From a candidate division KSB1 bacterium (GTDB taxonomy: Bacteria; Zhuqueibacterota; Zhuqueibacteria; JANLFK01; Oleimicrobiaceae): a DNA stretch of 57,848 bases. The notes beneath the pieces are model-generated. The model worked only from the letters and a program-made list of their open reading frames with translations. It ran no database searches and was not told the DNA's origin. The stretch is from NCBI GenBank assembly GCA_034506335.1, contig JAPDPR010000015.1, positions 1 through 57,848 on the forward strand. The letters run 5' to 3'. Each line of letters begins with the position of its first letter. Positions within the stretch are counted from its first letter, which is position 1. Shown piece by piece: positions 18,711-29,178 of the stretch. Both the position numbers and the translations under genes were made by a program.

Positions 18711-19379
18711 TTGCGATTCCCCGTGTCCCGGCTTCTTCGCAGGCCCCACCGGCCGGAGCGACACATAGGCTACTTTGCATTGCTCGAGGCTTTGACCAAA
18801 CCCGGGTGCGCAATCTGTCGACGGCAGGCGGAGGGTGCCCGCAAGGCACTGGAAGCGCTTTTCTACGAGTCGGTGAACGATACCAGGACGAGGGAGCGCC
18901 TGCGCCGCAGCGGTGGCTTCTGCAAGGAGCACGCCCGGCTGGCGGCAGCACTCGGCGACCCTTTGGGGCTCAGCATCATCTACCGGGATCTGATAGCCTG
19001 GTACAGGGTGGCTGAAGGCCCCGACTCCGTGGCGCCTTGCTTGGTGTGTGAAGCGTGCAAAGTGACCGAGCGCATTGCGTTGGAGGTGTGCAGTGCCCAC
19101 TGGGATGACGCCATTTTGCAGGAGCGACTGGAGCATGCCGACTTGTTGTGCAGGCACCACCTTGAGCGACTGCTGGCGATCGTGCCCAAGGGGTCCAGGC
19201 GGGAGCACCTGCGCTGTTGGGCCCAGGATAGACTGCGCGCGCTGGAGGATGACATGGATGCGTTTGTGCAGCACGCGCGCAACGGCAGCTCTGAAAGCGT
19301 GGCCAAGCGGGAGGCAGACGCTTGGAAGAGCGCGATGGCATTCTTTGCCGGCGGCGGAGCGCTGGAGGTAGAAGGGTAG
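18711..19379 (+). CDS. DUF6062-like cysteine-rich protein
   Basis: It matches from memory the DUF6062 pattern: 'HIGYFALLEAL', then a CxxC ('CAIC'), 'YESVNDTRTRERLRRSGGFC' with a following His, a second 'CLVCEAC' and a late 'LLCRHHLERL'. These paired Cys/His sites suggest a bound metal or Fe-S cluster, although this is not proven for the family. The start is uncertain. TTG 18711 lies 5 bases after GGAG (18702-18705) and gives a protein beginning with basic residues just before the conserved part; GTG 18657 is the alternative upstream start. It is followed by a ferritin-VIT1 fusion and an Mrp ATPase, so a link to iron or redox handling is plausible. No signal peptide is seen. Confidence 0.65.
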   Translation: MRFPVSRLLRRPHRPERHIGYFALLEALTKPGCAICRRQAEGARKALEALFYESVNDTRTRERLRRSGGFCKEHARLAAALGDPLGLSIIYRDLIAWYRVAEGPDSVAPCLVCEACKVTERIALEVCSAHWDDAILQERLEHADLLCRHHLERLLAIVPKGSRREHLRCWAQDRLRALEDDMDAFVQHARNGSSESVAKREADAWKSAMAFFAGGGALEVEG

Positions 19380-19577
19380 CCATGCCACCACGGCCGTCAC
19401 GCCGAAGGCAACCCTTGAACAACGGCCTTCCTCCAGGGCAACGCCAGAAGCGGCCCAGAAACGCAAGCAAACCAGCGAGCCTCGGAGCATGAACACGGGG
19501 GCCGAAGAAGGTTCCGCATGCCACCGTGGCGGATTGCGTGGCCACACAGGTCAGAGACAGGAGGTGAGTGCTCGGAC

Positions 19578-20450
19578 TTGGCAGGACTCGATGCCCGGCA
19601 CCTTCGCAAGGTGCTCTCATATCAGCGCAGCGAAGTCACAGAACACGCCATCTATCGGCGACTGGCGCGGCGCACTTCGGGCCCCAACCGGACGGTGCTG
19701 GAGGCCATTGCCGCCGATGAGCTTCGCCACGCGCGGCAGTGGCAAGACCTGACAGGTCGCTCTGCGAGGCCGCGCACCCTGCAGGTATGGCTCTTCGTGC
19801 TCCTCAGCAGAGCGCTAGGGCTGAGCTTCGCGTTGAAGCTCATGGAGCGGGCTGAGGGGGTTGCCCAACGCGAGTACGGCCAATTGAGTTCAATGCTCCG
19901 TCCGGCGCGCGAGCTGGCTGAGGAGGAGAGGGAACATGAGGCGGCGTTGCTGGGCCTGCTGCAGGAAGAGCATCTCCGGTACGTGGGGGCCATCGTGTTA
20001 GGGCTCAACGATGCCTTGGTGGAGTTGACCGGCGGACTGGCCGGGCTGACACTGGCCCTGCAACGCACGCGCCTCATCGCCCTTTCAGCGATCGTGGTGG
20101 GATTGGCGGCAGCAATGTCGATGGCTGCCTCAACCTATCTTTCCACAAAAGCAGAGAAAAGTGATAAGGCTCCTTTGCGCTCGGCGGCCTACACCGGCGC
20201 CGCCTATCTCCAGACGGTGGTGCTACTGGTGGCGCCATTTCTTGCCATCGCACAGCCATTCGTAGCGCTGGGGTGCGCGCTCTTGGCCTCGATCCTTATC
20301 ATCGCCAGCTTCAACTTTTACACCGCCGTGGCCATGGACAGACCTTTCGGCAGGCAGTTCATGGAGATGGCGGCCATCAGCCTAGGGGTAGCCGCGGCAA
20401 GTTTTGGTTTAGCATCCGTGGCCCGGATGCTGCTCGGGGTAGACGTGTGA
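19578..20450 (+). CDS. Ferritin-like domain fused to VIT1/CCC1-type Fe/Mn transporter
   Basis: The N-terminal half is a rubrerythrin-type helical domain with metal-binding candidates (E22, E42, E48, H51 in 'AADELRHA', and 'EEEREHEAALL' around E117/H120). The C-terminal half is a five-helix VIT1/CCC1 transporter with 'VLGLNDALVELTGGLAGL' and 'GLAAAMSMAASTYLSTKAE'. Fusions of this kind are known in bacteria and are thought to detoxify iron or manganese by moving it across the inner membrane, the ferritin-like part capturing the metal. The start is uncertain: TTG 19578 is 13 bases after a strong AGGAGG (19559-19564), whereas ATG 19518 lies upstream of that site and would add 20 unconserved residues. 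Confidence 0.85.
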   Translation: MAGLDARHLRKVLSYQRSEVTEHAIYRRLARRTSGPNRTVLEAIAADELRHARQWQDLTGRSARPRTLQVWLFVLLSRALGLSFALKLMERAEGVAQREYGQLSSMLRPARELAEEEREHEAALLGLLQEEHLRYVGAIVLGLNDALVELTGGLAGLTLALQRTRLIALSAIVVGLAAAMSMAASTYLSTKAEKSDKAPLRSAAYTGAAYLQTVVLLVAPFLAIAQPFVALGCALLASILIIASFNFYTAVAMDRPFGRQFMEMAAISLGVAAASFGLASVARMLLGVDV

Positions 20451-20502
20451 TCCATGGCTGCGCAAAAGGCATACAGTTGATGAACGGAGTAGGGAACAGA
20501 GA

Positions 20503-21390
20503 ATGACTGACATGGAAACCCACACGCCCGATTGTGCGGCCCAGGAGGCGGCCGAAGGTTTAGAGCTGGCCAAGCGAATGGCGCAGGTCGGCTACAAGAT
20601 TCTCGTCTTGTCAGGCAAAGGAGGGGTGGGCAAGAGTACAGTAGCTGCGAACTTGGCCGTTGCCCTGGCAGCCGAGGGATGGAAGGTGGGACTGCTTGAT
20701 GTGGACTTTCACGGGCCGAGCATTCCAAAGTTGATGGGTATCCAAGGGCGCGCGGTGGCGGTGCACGAAGGTCTGCTTTTGCCCGTGGACGGGGGCGCCG
20801 GCGTGAAAGTCATGTCCCTGGGCTTGCTGCTGCACAGCGAAGACGACGCGGTCATTTGGCGCGGCCCGCTCAAAATGGGGGTGATCAGACAACTGCTCAA
20901 AGACGTGGAATGGGGCAAACTGGACTACCTCATCGTGGACAGCCCTCCAGGCACAGGGGATGAGCCGCTGTCGGTGGCTCAGCTTCTCACGCCGCCGGCC
21001 GGAGCATTGGTAGTCACCCAGCCGCAGCAACTCTCCACTGCCGATGTGCGGCGCTCGATACGGTTCTGCGAGCGGGTCGGACTGCCGGTGCTCGGCCTCG
21101 TCGAGAACATGAGCGGATTTGTCTGCCCACACTGCGGCAACCGCGTGGACGTCTTCTCTGCGGGCGGCGGCGAGAGGCTGGCCAACGAGCTTGGGGTGCC
21201 GTTCCTTGGTCGCATCCCCTTGGACCCGAAGGTGGTGCAATCAGGTGATGAAGGGAAACCGTTTGCCGCCTATCTGGCGGAAACAGCGGTGGCCCAGGAG
21301 TTCGCCGCAATAGTCGAAAAGATCATCGCAGCCACCGGGCGCCCTTCGCCCCAAGAGGAGAGCCAGCCTTCGAGTGCCTCCCGCCCTTGA
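20503..21390 (+). CDS. mrp: Mrp/NBP35-family ATPase, Fe-S cluster carrier
   Basis: A P-loop ATPase (295 aa) that in related proteins holds a bridging [4Fe-4S] cluster and delivers it to target proteins. The deviant Walker A 'GKGGVGKST' is at 38-46, 'DVDFHGPS' follows, 'DSPPGTGDE' marks switch II, and the cluster-binding CxxC is C208-P-H-C211 ('VCPHCGN'). An N-terminal DUF59 domain, present in some homologues, is absent. ATG 20503 is close to a weak GGGA site. It follows the ferritin-VIT1 gene by 52 bases, supporting an iron-related grouping, and precedes ffh after a promoter-bearing gap. Confidence 0.92.
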   Translation: MTDMETHTPDCAAQEAAEGLELAKRMAQVGYKILVLSGKGGVGKSTVAANLAVALAAEGWKVGLLDVDFHGPSIPKLMGIQGRAVAVHEGLLLPVDGGAGVKVMSLGLLLHSEDDAVIWRGPLKMGVIRQLLKDVEWGKLDYLIVDSPPGTGDEPLSVAQLLTPPAGALVVTQPQQLSTADVRRSIRFCERVGLPVLGLVENMSGFVCPHCGNRVDVFSAGGGERLANELGVPFLGRIPLDPKVVQSGDEGKPFAAYLAETAVAQEFAAIVEKIIAATGRPSPQEESQPSSASRP

Positions 21391-21490
21391 AGGCGCGGCG
21401 TGTGTGGGTTGTGTGTTGTGTTCTCCCCAGGTTGAATCCACCCGCACGTAGCGGGGACTGAGGCGCGCACTCACTTCCGACAAAAACACC

Positions 21491-21519
21491 TTGTTTGCGG
21501 GCCGGGATTTTAGTAAATT
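21491..21519 (+). promoter_or_regulatory. Predicted sigma70-type promoter for ffh operon
   Basis: TTGTTT (21491-21496), 17-base spacer, TAAATT (21514-21519). Transcription would begin near 21526, leaving a leader of about 17 bases before the ffh ATG. Confidence 0.6.
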
Positions 21520-21542
21520 TAGCGGCCTTCGTGGGCTCAACC

Positions 21543-22859
<1,317 letters not shown>

Positions 22860-22895
22860 GGCACGCCCCCTGCCGTCATAGTAAGGAGGAACGAT

Positions 22896-23363
22896 TTGGC
22901 AGTACGATTACGCTTAGCGCGGGCCGGAAAGAAGAAACAACCGTTCTATCGCATCGTAGCCGTTGACTCGCGCCGTTCTCGGGACGGAATGTGTTTGGAG
23001 CGCGTCGGTTACTACAACCCACGCACTTCGCCTCCGCAACTGGAGGTGGACGAGGAACGAGTCAATTACTGGTTGGACTGCGGGGCGCAACCTTCCGAGA
23101 CCGTGCGCAGTCTGCTGAGCCGCAAGGGCATCCTCTTGCGCCGGGACCTGAAGAAGAAGGGCTTCGACCCAGCGCGCATCGAGGAGGAGTTCAAGAAGTG
23201 GGAGGTGCTGCAGATCGAGCGACGCCGGCGCATGGAGGCCAAGGAGGCGCAGAAGCGCCAGGCAACTGAGCCGGCACCTCAGCCTGAAGCCCCAGCCGAG
23301 GCGGAGACTCCCCAGGAACCAGAAGCACAGGGCGAGCCCGAGGCCGAAAACGCCAACCAGTAG
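22896..23363 (+). CDS. rpsP: 30S ribosomal protein S16
   Basis: The first 80 residues are canonical S16 ('AVRLRLARAGKKKQPFYRIV', then 'VDSRRSRDG', 'GYYNP'). The start is TTG 22896, fixed by AAGGAGG 6 bases upstream and by the conserved second residue; there is no ATG in a suitable place. After the S16 core the protein carries an unusual tail of about 45 residues rich in Glu, Ala and Pro, making it 155 aa against the usual 80-90. Second gene of the ffh operon, 36 bases after ffh. Confidence 0.96.
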   Translation: MAVRLRLARAGKKKQPFYRIVAVDSRRSRDGMCLERVGYYNPRTSPPQLEVDEERVNYWLDCGAQPSETVRSLLSRKGILLRRDLKKKGFDPARIEEEFKKWEVLQIERRRRMEAKEAQKRQATEPAPQPEAPAEAETPQEPEAQGEPEAENANQ

Positions 23364-23402
23364 CCGGTAATAGGGCCTCAGGCACGGCCGGGGAGGAGGG
23401 CA

Positions 23403-23966
23403 ATGCCCAGCGAAAGGGATGAGGGGGTAAAGAAACAGTCGGGCAGCACCAGGGATCTGGTCCTCATCGGTACCGTCAGACGCGCGCATGGAGTGCGGGG
23501 TGAGCTGCTGGTCACGCCGCATACGGACGATCCTGCCCGCTTCGGTCTGCTGCGCGAACTCTACGTGGCGGTGGCCGATGAAGGGCACAGGCGGGTGGGC
23601 GTGGTGGGGGCACGCGTGAGCAATAAAGGGGTCCTCCTGCGCCTGAGTGAGGTGACGGATCGGGATACAGCCGAGGCGCTGGTGGGTGCGGAGCTCCTCA
23701 TCCCACGCGAGCAGTGCCTGCCGCTTCCTCCTGACAGCTACTACGAGTTCGAACTCTGGGGCATGGAGGTGAGAACCACCGCCGGTAGGGTGCTGGGCAC
23801 GCTGCACGAGGTGGTGGACTTTCCTGCCAACGATGTCTGGGTAGTGCGCGACCAAGAGCACGAATACCTCCTCCCCGCGGTCAAGGAGGTCATCAAGATG
23901 GTGGACCGGGAGGAGCGCGTGATCATCATCGAGCCCATCCCCGGGCTGGTGGATGAGGAGCCGTAA
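23403..23966 (+). CDS. rimM: Ribosome maturation factor RimM
   Basis: RimM assists assembly of the 30S head domain by binding S19. The N-terminal RimM barrel is recognised by '[17 protein letters not shown]' and 'HTDDPARF', and the PRC barrel by '[11 protein letters not shown]', '[17 protein letters not shown]' and '[15 protein letters not shown]'. ATG 23403 follows GGAGGAGGGCA. Length of 187 aa is close to typical, with about 18 extra N-terminal charged residues. It is directly followed by trmD with one base between stop and start. Confidence 0.95.
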   Translation: MPSERDEGVKKQSGSTRDLVLIGTVRRAHGVRGELLVTPHTDDPARFGLLRELYVAVADEGHRRVGVVGARVSNKGVLLRLSEVTDRDTAEALVGAELLIPREQCLPLPPDSYYEFELWGMEVRTTAGRVLGTLHEVVDFPANDVWVVRDQEHEYLLPAVKEVIKMVDREERVIIIEPIPGLVDEEP

Positions 23967-23967
23967 G

Positions 23968-24663
23968 ATGCAGATTCACGTCGTCACGGCTTTTCCCAAC
24001 CTGCTGCAAGGGCCGCTCGATGAGAGCATTATCAAGCGCGCACGTGAGCGCAACATCGTGCAAATCCACGTGCACGACCTGCGTGCCTTCGCTACCGACA
24101 AGCATCGCAGCGTCGACGATTACCCTTACGGCGGCGGGCCGGGCATGGTGCTGAAGCCCGAGCCCATCTTTCTCTGCGTTGAACACATCGTGGCTACCTA
24201 CGGCCTGCAGCAGCCACGTATTATTCTGATGACGCCGCAGGGTGAGCGTTACACGCAGAAAATGGCCATCGAACTGGCCCGCGAAGAGGCGCTGATCATC
24301 ATCTGCGGGCACTACAAAGGGGTGGACGAGCGCGTCCGCATGGCGCTGGTCACCGACGAGATCTCCATCGGCGACTATGTGCTCAGCGGCGGCGAGCTGC
24401 CGGCTGCGGTGGTCATCGATTCGGTGGTCAGGCTGCTACCGGGGGCAATCAGCGATCCGCAGTCGGCCGAAGGCGATTCGTTCCACAGGGGCATTCTCGA
24501 CCACCCGCACTACACGCGACCGGAAGAGTTTCGGGGCATGCGCGTGCCGGAGGTGCTGCTCTCGGGAAACCACGCCGCTATCGAACGGTGGCGGCGGGAA
24601 CAGGCTCTGGAGCTCACCAGGCGCCGACGCAAAGACTTACTTCAGGATATGCAGAACGAATAG
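23968..24663 (+). CDS. trmD: tRNA (guanine37-N1)-methyltransferase TrmD
   Basis: TrmD methylates G37 in the tRNA anticodon loop with AdoMet and prevents frameshifting. The trefoil-knot family signatures are present: '[12 protein letters not shown]', '[10 protein letters not shown]', and '[17 protein letters not shown]' with 'VRLLPG' after it. ATG 23968 is preceded by GAGGAG (23955-23960), which sits in the end of rimM; a start at 23953 would overlap rimM and is less likely. Length is 231 aa, normal. Operon partner of rimM and rplS. Confidence 0.96.
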   Translation: MQIHVVTAFPNLLQGPLDESIIKRARERNIVQIHVHDLRAFATDKHRSVDDYPYGGGPGMVLKPEPIFLCVEHIVATYGLQQPRIILMTPQGERYTQKMAIELAREEALIIICGHYKGVDERVRMALVTDEISIGDYVLSGGELPAAVVIDSVVRLLPGAISDPQSAEGDSFHRGILDHPHYTRPEEFRGMRVPEVLLSGNHAAIERWRREQALELTRRRRKDLLQDMQNE

Positions 24664-24696
24664 TGGCCGTGAGCCACATTTTTGGGAGGTTTGGCA

Positions 24697-25038
24697 ATGA
24701 ACAAAGCGGACATTATGACGGCCGGGCAGCTTAAAGAGGATATCCCGGACTTTAAGGCCGGGGATACAGTTGCCGTGCACGTGAAGGTGATTGAGGGGGA
24801 CAAGGAGCGCATCCAGATTTTCAAGGGAGTGGTGCTGCAGCGTCGCGGCGCAGGGGTCAACGAGACCTTTACTGTGCGCAAGGTTTCTGACGGCGTCGGC
24901 GTCGAGCGCATCTTCCCGCTGCACTCGCCGCGCATCGCGAAGATCGAGCTGGTCAGGCGCGGACGGGTCAGGCGGGCCAAGCTCTTCTATCTGCGCGGCC
25001 GCAAGGGCAAAGCCGCCCGCATCGAGGAAGAACGCTGA
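24697..25038 (+). CDS. rplS: 50S ribosomal protein L19
   Basis: L19 lies at the 30S-50S interface. The sequence is canonical: '[20 protein letters not shown]', '[20 protein letters not shown]', '[13 protein letters not shown]' and '[19 protein letters not shown]'. ATG 24697 has GGGAGG 7 bases upstream. It is the last gene of the ffh operon and is followed after 28 bases by a strong terminator. Confidence 0.97.
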   Translation: MNKADIMTAGQLKEDIPDFKAGDTVAVHVKVIEGDKERIQIFKGVVLQRRGAGVNETFTVRKVSDGVGVERIFPLHSPRIAKIELVRRGRVRRAKLFYLRGRKGKAARIEEER

Positions 25039-25066
25039 TTTCCGGCTCCTCGTAATCATAGCCTTG

Positions 25067-25098
25067 CCATTATCGTCTCGACGATAATGGTTTTTTTT
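25067..25098 (+). terminator. Rho-independent terminator of the ffh-rplS operon
   Basis: A perfect 10-bp stem (CCATTATCGT / ACGATAATGG) with a CTCG loop, followed by eight T residues (25091-25098). Confidence 0.95.
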
Positions 25099-25145
25099 GT
25101 GCGGCGCGTGCACGTTTCGTCAATGACTTACCCAGGGAAGGAGCG

Positions 25146-26474
25146 ATGCAGCATAACATCCCCGGCCCCGAGAGTGCGCGGCTCATGCAACGCAAAGGGG
25201 AAGAGTTGCCGCCGGCCGCCTACAATCTGACGCCAATCTTCGTGGCCCAAGCCCACGGCGCGCAGGTGGTGGACGTGGACGGCAACCGGTACATCGACTT
25301 TGCCGGGGGCATCGGCGTGCTCAACGTGGGGCATACGCACCCCAAGGTGGTGGAGGCGATCATCGACCAGGTGCGCCGATTCACCCACACCTGCTTCCAT
25401 GTGCTGCCGTACGAGTCCTACGTAGAACTCGCCGCCCGACTGAACCGCCTTGCCCCAGGGAGCTCTAAGAAGAAGACGATTTTGGTAAACTCTGGGGCCG
25501 AGGCCGTGGAAAATGCCGTCAAGATTGCCAAGTATGCCACCGGGCGTTTCGCCCTGGTCAGCTTTGAGCACGGCTACCACGGCCGAACCTTTCTCACCAT
25601 GTCGTTGAACGGGAAGGTCGCACCATATCGCAAGGGGTTTGGCCCGGGCGCCGCCGAGGTCTACCACCTGCCGGCGCCATACTGCTATCGCTGCCCCTAC
25701 GACAAGGATCCCGACTCCTGCGCCAACTTCTGCGCCACGCGACTGGAGCAGTTCTTTGCTGCCAATGTGGACCCCACGACTGTGGCTGCAGTCATTTTCG
25801 AGCCTGTACTCGGCGAGGGCGGATTTGTGCCGTTGCCAAAGCCGTATCTCAGCGCCCTGGTGGACTTTTGCCGAGCACACGGCATCCTGGTTATCGCCGA
25901 TGAGATCCAGACCGGCTGGGGAAGGACAGGAAAGCTCTTTGCCTGCGAACACTATGAGCTGGAGCCGGACATCTTGGTGACCGCCAAGTCATTGGCCGGT
26001 GGGCTGCCCTTGGCCGCAGTGGTGGCCCGCGCCGAGGTGGTGGACGGCATTCACCAGGCGGGCCTCGGAGGTACGTTCAGCGGCAATCCGGTGAGCTGCG
26101 CCGCCGCCCTGGCAGTACTGGACGTCATCGAAGAAGAGGGACTTGTGGCGCGCGCAGAAGCCATCGGGCAGAGAGTGCGCGCCCGGTTCCGCACGCTGCA
26201 AGAACACTACCCGCTGATTGGGGACGTGCGCGGCCTTGGCGCGATGAATGCCCTGGAACTGGTCGAAGATCGTACGACCAAGAAACCCGCCTCGCAGGCG
26301 GTGACCAAGATTCTCCGCTCCTGCTACGAACACGGGCTCATCGTGCTCAAGGCTGGCACCTACAACAACTGCATCCGCACATTGATGCCCCTGGTGATTA
26401 GCGACAGGGAGCTTGATCAGGGGTTGGATATTCTGGAACAGGCTATAAGGGCCGTCTCGGCCCAGGGATGCTGA
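25146..26474 (+). CDS. Class III aminotransferase, GABA/putrescine/acetylornithine type
   Basis: A PLP-dependent aminotransferase (442 aa) moving an amino group from a terminal amine to a 2-oxoacid. Family marks are 'GIGVLNVGHTHPKV', 'NSGAEAVENAVKIAK', 'HGYHGRT', 'DEIQTGWGRTG' and the Schiff-base lysine in 'TAKSLAGGLPLAAV'. The Cys-rich insert 'CYRCPYDKDPDSC' is seen in several GABA transaminases. ATG 25146 follows GGAAGGAG. It begins 48 bases after the rplS terminator and converges on the polyamine operon, so GABA or putrescine is a sensible substrate guess, but sequence alone does not separate these activities. Confidence 0.88.
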   Translation: MQHNIPGPESARLMQRKGEELPPAAYNLTPIFVAQAHGAQVVDVDGNRYIDFAGGIGVLNVGHTHPKVVEAIIDQVRRFTHTCFHVLPYESYVELAARLNRLAPGSSKKKTILVNSGAEAVENAVKIAKYATGRFALVSFEHGYHGRTFLTMSLNGKVAPYRKGFGPGAAEVYHLPAPYCYRCPYDKDPDSCANFCATRLEQFFAANVDPTTVAAVIFEPVLGEGGFVPLPKPYLSALVDFCRAHGILVIADEIQTGWGRTGKLFACEHYELEPDILVTAKSLAGGLPLAAVVARAEVVDGIHQAGLGGTFSGNPVSCAAALAVLDVIEEEGLVARAEAIGQRVRARFRTLQEHYPLIGDVRGLGAMNALELVEDRTTKKPASQAVTKILRSCYEHGLIVLKAGTYNNCIRTLMPLVISDRELDQGLDILEQAIRAVSAQGC

Positions 26475-26479
26475 GCGTT

Positions 26480-26530
26480 CGTCCCAAAGCCAGCTTCCGC
26501 CACAGGCCGGCGACCGTGCAAGGTGGGACG
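26480..26530. terminator. Possible bidirectional terminator between convergent genes
   Basis: CGTCCCA (26480-26486) pairs with TGGGACG (26524-26530) across a 37-base loop, in the 65 bases between the convergent aminotransferase and agmatinase genes. No T-run is present, so the call is weak. Confidence 0.3.
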
Positions 26531-26539
26531 TAAGGAGCC

Positions 26540-27424
26540 TCAAGATGCTCTGCGCGCAGCCCCTAAGGCGTAACCGATGATCTTGTAAGCGAGTTTTGCG
26601 GCCAAAAAGTCTGGCGCCACCATGCCGGGAATGGGGGCCAATTCCACCAAATCCGTTGCTACCACCGAGCAGGTGCGGGTTACCGCGCGCAGGATATCCA
26701 GCGCCTGCTCCCACAAGAGGCCGCCGGGCTCCGGTGTGCCGGTGGCAGGCATGATCGAGGGATCGAGCGCGTCGAGATCAAAGGTCACATAGACCGGCCC
26801 GGAACCCCATTGCTGCAGCGCTGTCACGACCTGTTCACTGGTGGGGTGCTGCTCGGCAAAGAGCGTGGTCACGCGGCTTTGCCTGATCGGCTCCACCTCC
26901 TCCTCGGACAAGCTTCGGATCCCCACTTGCACCACTGGCACTCCCAAGTCCACCACGCGGCGCATGACGCACGCATGGCTAAACGGAGAACCCTCGTACG
27001 AGTCGCGCATGTCCGCATGGGCGTCCAGTTGCAGCACCCGCAGCTCAGGATGCAGTTCCTTGCACGCCTGGATGGCACCCAGCGTTATCGAATGCTCTCC
27101 CCCCAAGGTGAGGACGAACTTGCCGTCGCGGAAAAGCGGGCGTGCAGCCTGCCGCACCGACGCCACCATCTGCTCCGGTCCCGAGGCCTCGCTAACCAGC
27201 GGCGGGAGGGTCCAGATGCCGTGCTCGATTGGGCTGTTGCCAAGTTCGTGGTCGTATAGTTCCATGTGCCCGGAGGCCTCCAGGATGGCCAGCGGGCCAC
27301 GGCGCGTACCAGGCTGGTAAGTGGTGGTCCCATCGTACGGCACGGGCAGCACCACGCAGCGCGCCTCCGCGTAGCTCCCGGGCTCCTCAATTCCCCCAAA
27401 GTTGAGCACCACCCCTTGCCTCAT
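26540..27424 (-). CDS. speB: Agmatinase (ureohydrolase family)
   Basis: Ureohydrolase of 294 aa that would convert agmatine to putrescine and urea with a dimanganese centre. All metal-binding motifs are present: 'GGEHS' with H111, 'DAHADMRD' with D134, H136 and D138, and 'FDLDALDP' with D216 and D218; E232 in 'PEPGG' is also typical. 'SFDLDALDP' type and overall length fit agmatinase rather than arginase, and the neighbouring arginine decarboxylase supports that. GGAGG lies just before ATG 27424. Third gene of the minus-strand polyamine operon, 14 bases after the DHS-like gene. Confidence 0.92.
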   Translation of the reverse strand: MRQGVVLNFGGIEEPGSYAEARCVVLPVPYDGTTTYQPGTRRGPLAILEASGHMELYDHELGNSPIEHGIWTLPPLVSEASGPEQMVASVRQAARPLFRDGKFVLTLGGEHSITLGAIQACKELHPELRVLQLDAHADMRDSYEGSPFSHACVMRRVVDLGVPVVQVGIRSLSEEEVEPIRQSRVTTLFAEQHPTSEQVVTALQQWGSGPVYVTFDLDALDPSIMPATGTPEPGGLLWEQALDILRAVTRTCSVVATDLVELAPIPGMVAPDFLAAKLAYKIIGYALGAARRAS

Positions 27425-27438
27425 GGTGCCTCCGATCC

Positions 27439-28545
27439 TCAGTGCTTCCGCCGTTGGTGCCTGTGGTACGCCTGCCGCAGGTTCTGCACCAACTGCTCGC
27501 GCCGATCATAGAGGCGCTTGTGCGGCCGAGGCGCGACGTTGGCCAACACATAGGCAGTCAGAAGCGGGAGCGCCACCGTGGTGTCCACGTAGCAGACCAC
27601 CGTGTCCGGCAATTGGGCCGGGTTCACCTTGCCCCAACTGACCGCCTCGCTGGGTGTAGCTCCGGACAGGCCACCGGTGTCGGGACGCGCATCAGTGATC
27701 TGAATGAAATAGTCGTGTCCCTTTTCCGGAATGCCCAGCACTTCCTGAATTTGCGGCTCGGTCTGGAGGAGGAAGTTCTTCGGTGCGCCGCCGCCCAAAA
27801 TGAGCACCGCGCTCTTGCCCCCTTTGCGCTTGGCGTCATAGACGATGGCCGCTGTCTCGTTGACATCGCCCATCACGTCCAACAGGCGCGGCCTGCCCTT
27901 CAGAGACAGCTCGGCCAGGTTCATGCCGATCGAGGAGTCGCCAGGCGAAGGGGCGTAGATCGGCACCCCGTGCCTGTAGGCCGCCACCAGAATCGATTGG
28001 GTCTCCACGCCGAGCGCCTCGTTGCGTTTGGCGAGATATTTCCCCAGAAGGTAGTGCAGCTGCGCCGTGGTCATGGGCATGTCGAACTCGGGGGCCGATG
28101 TCACCTCGCGCAGGTAGCGGTCGGTAGTGAGCAGTACGTCGTAGTCAAAGAGCACATCGTAGATGCGAATAACGCCCTGTTTGCGCAGCTCCGGGTCGGG
28201 CACAAAGGGGGAGCCGGCATGAAGAGCAAGGTCAAGGGCAAAGTGCGCGTCGTGATAGAGATTGGCGCCGGTAGAGGTGATCCAGTCCACGAAGCCGTGC
28301 TCGATGAGCGGCACGATGCACGACAAGCCGAGGCCGGCAGGGGTGAGCGCTCCGGACAGGCTCAAGCCTACGGTCACCTCGTCGCGCAACACCTTGCGCA
28401 CAAGGAGCTGCGCCGCTTCGCGCAACCGAGCGGCGTTGTAGGCGAGAAAGGCCCCGTCAATGAGCTCGGTCACCGAAGTATGGCCGGAAACGGGCGCGGG
28501 CTTGATACGCGGCCCGCGCAGATAGGGCGATTTCCTTTTCGGCAT
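27439..28545 (-). CDS. Deoxyhypusine-synthase-like protein (probable homospermidine/spermidine-forming enzyme)
   Basis: A 368-residue member of the NAD-dependent deoxyhypusine synthase family. The conserved C-terminal part '[14 protein letters not shown]' contains the lysine (K306) equivalent to the one that forms the enzyme-aminobutyl intermediate in eukaryotic DHS. NAD-binding Gly-rich segments are visible ('[11 protein letters not shown]', '[12 protein letters not shown]'). Bacteria do not modify eIF5A, and bacterial DHS-like proteins are linked to transfer of an aminobutyl group between diamines to make homospermidine or spermidine-like triamines. Its position between arginine decarboxylase and agmatinase fits that role. 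AGAGGAG precedes ATG 28545; 12 bases separate it from the upstream gene. Confidence 0.88.
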   Translation of the reverse strand: MPKRKSPYLRGPRIKPAPVSGHTSVTELIDGAFLAYNAARLREAAQLLVRKVLRDEVTVGLSLSGALTPAGLGLSCIVPLIEHGFVDWITSTGANLYHDAHFALDLALHAGSPFVPDPELRKQGVIRIYDVLFDYDVLLTTDRYLREVTSAPEFDMPMTTAQLHYLLGKYLAKRNEALGVETQSILVAAYRHGVPIYAPSPGDSSIGMNLAELSLKGRPRLLDVMGDVNETAAIVYDAKRKGGKSAVLILGGGAPKNFLLQTEPQIQEVLGIPEKGHDYFIQITDARPDTGGLSGATPSEAVSWGKVNPAQLPDTVVCYVDTTVALPLLTAYVLANVAPRPHKRLYDRREQLVQNLRQAYHRHQRRKH

Positions 28546-28557
28546 CTGGGTCTCCTC

Positions 28558-29103
28558 TCACGGCAGGAGCACGGCCGCGGCCACCACCGTGGTCCACTTT
28601 CCTTCTTTGTCCACGTTGGCCGACTGCGTGATGTTGCGGCTGTGCACGATCTTGCCGCTGATTTTCCAGATCTGACGCTTGTTGTCCCAGCTCTCGTCCT
28701 CATCGAACTCCACACCCAGGGTGGAGGCGAGCATGGAGGCGGCCAGGTCCTCGGCATAGTCCCCGGCCTTTTTTTCCGTCTGGCCGAACGCGTGATGCTC
28801 GCTCAAGTAGCCGTACATGGTCTTGTCCGCGGGGATGGCCACACCGATGGAAGCAGCGATCTGCCGCCGTGGTTCGTTGCTGCTCGCCCGCGCGATGACG
28901 CAAAAGGCGATCTGCCCCGGCTTCAGAAGCTTGAGGCCGCGTTCGCGGGAAATAATCTTGCACCCCGGGGGCAGGATGCTGCTCACCGACACGATGTTGA
29001 GAAACTGGATGCCCGCGTGACGCAGCGCCAGCTCAAACGACTGGAGCTGCTCGCGGTGCACGCCAACCCCCTTGGTCAAAAACATCCTTGTTGGCACAAA
29101 CAT
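28558..29103 (-). CDS. pdaD: Pyruvoyl-dependent arginine decarboxylase
   Basis: This enzyme decarboxylates arginine to agmatine with a pyruvoyl group made by self-cleavage. The cleavage site is visible as '[13 protein letters not shown]' with S41-S42 between the future beta and alpha chains. '[20 protein letters not shown]' and '[10 protein letters not shown]' are typical. I choose ATG 29103, giving 181 aa, because GGGAGAG lies 9 bases upstream and the family normally starts just before the '[10 protein letters not shown]' segment; ATG 29121 is an in-frame alternative but lacks a good binding site. First gene of the polyamine operon with the DHS-like protein and agmatinase. Confidence 0.93.
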   Translation of the reverse strand: MFVPTRMFLTKGVGVHREQLQSFELALRHAGIQFLNIVSVSSILPPGCKIISRERGLKLLKPGQIAFCVIARASSNEPRRQIAASIGVAIPADKTMYGYLSEHHAFGQTEKKAGDYAEDLAASMLASTLGVEFDEDESWDNKRQIWKISGKIVHSRNITQSANVDKEGKWTTVVAAAVLLP

Positions 29104-29178
29104 CTTTGTGTTCTCTCCCATTGGTAGACAATGCTCTTCAGATTTTTCCAGGCTGCACAGGCCACAGAGATGCCCCCT

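Noticed and set aside
18694..18768. Small 24-codon frame starting at ATG 18694
   Set aside because: It overlaps the start of the DUF6062-like gene in another frame and has no good binding site.
19382..19492. Short 36-codon frame after the DUF6062-like gene
   Set aside because: Arg/Pro-rich low-complexity product with no similarity; probably non-coding.
27442..29127. 561-residue plus-strand frame over the polyamine operon
   Set aside because: It lies opposite three well-conserved minus-strand enzymes and has no recognisable motif.
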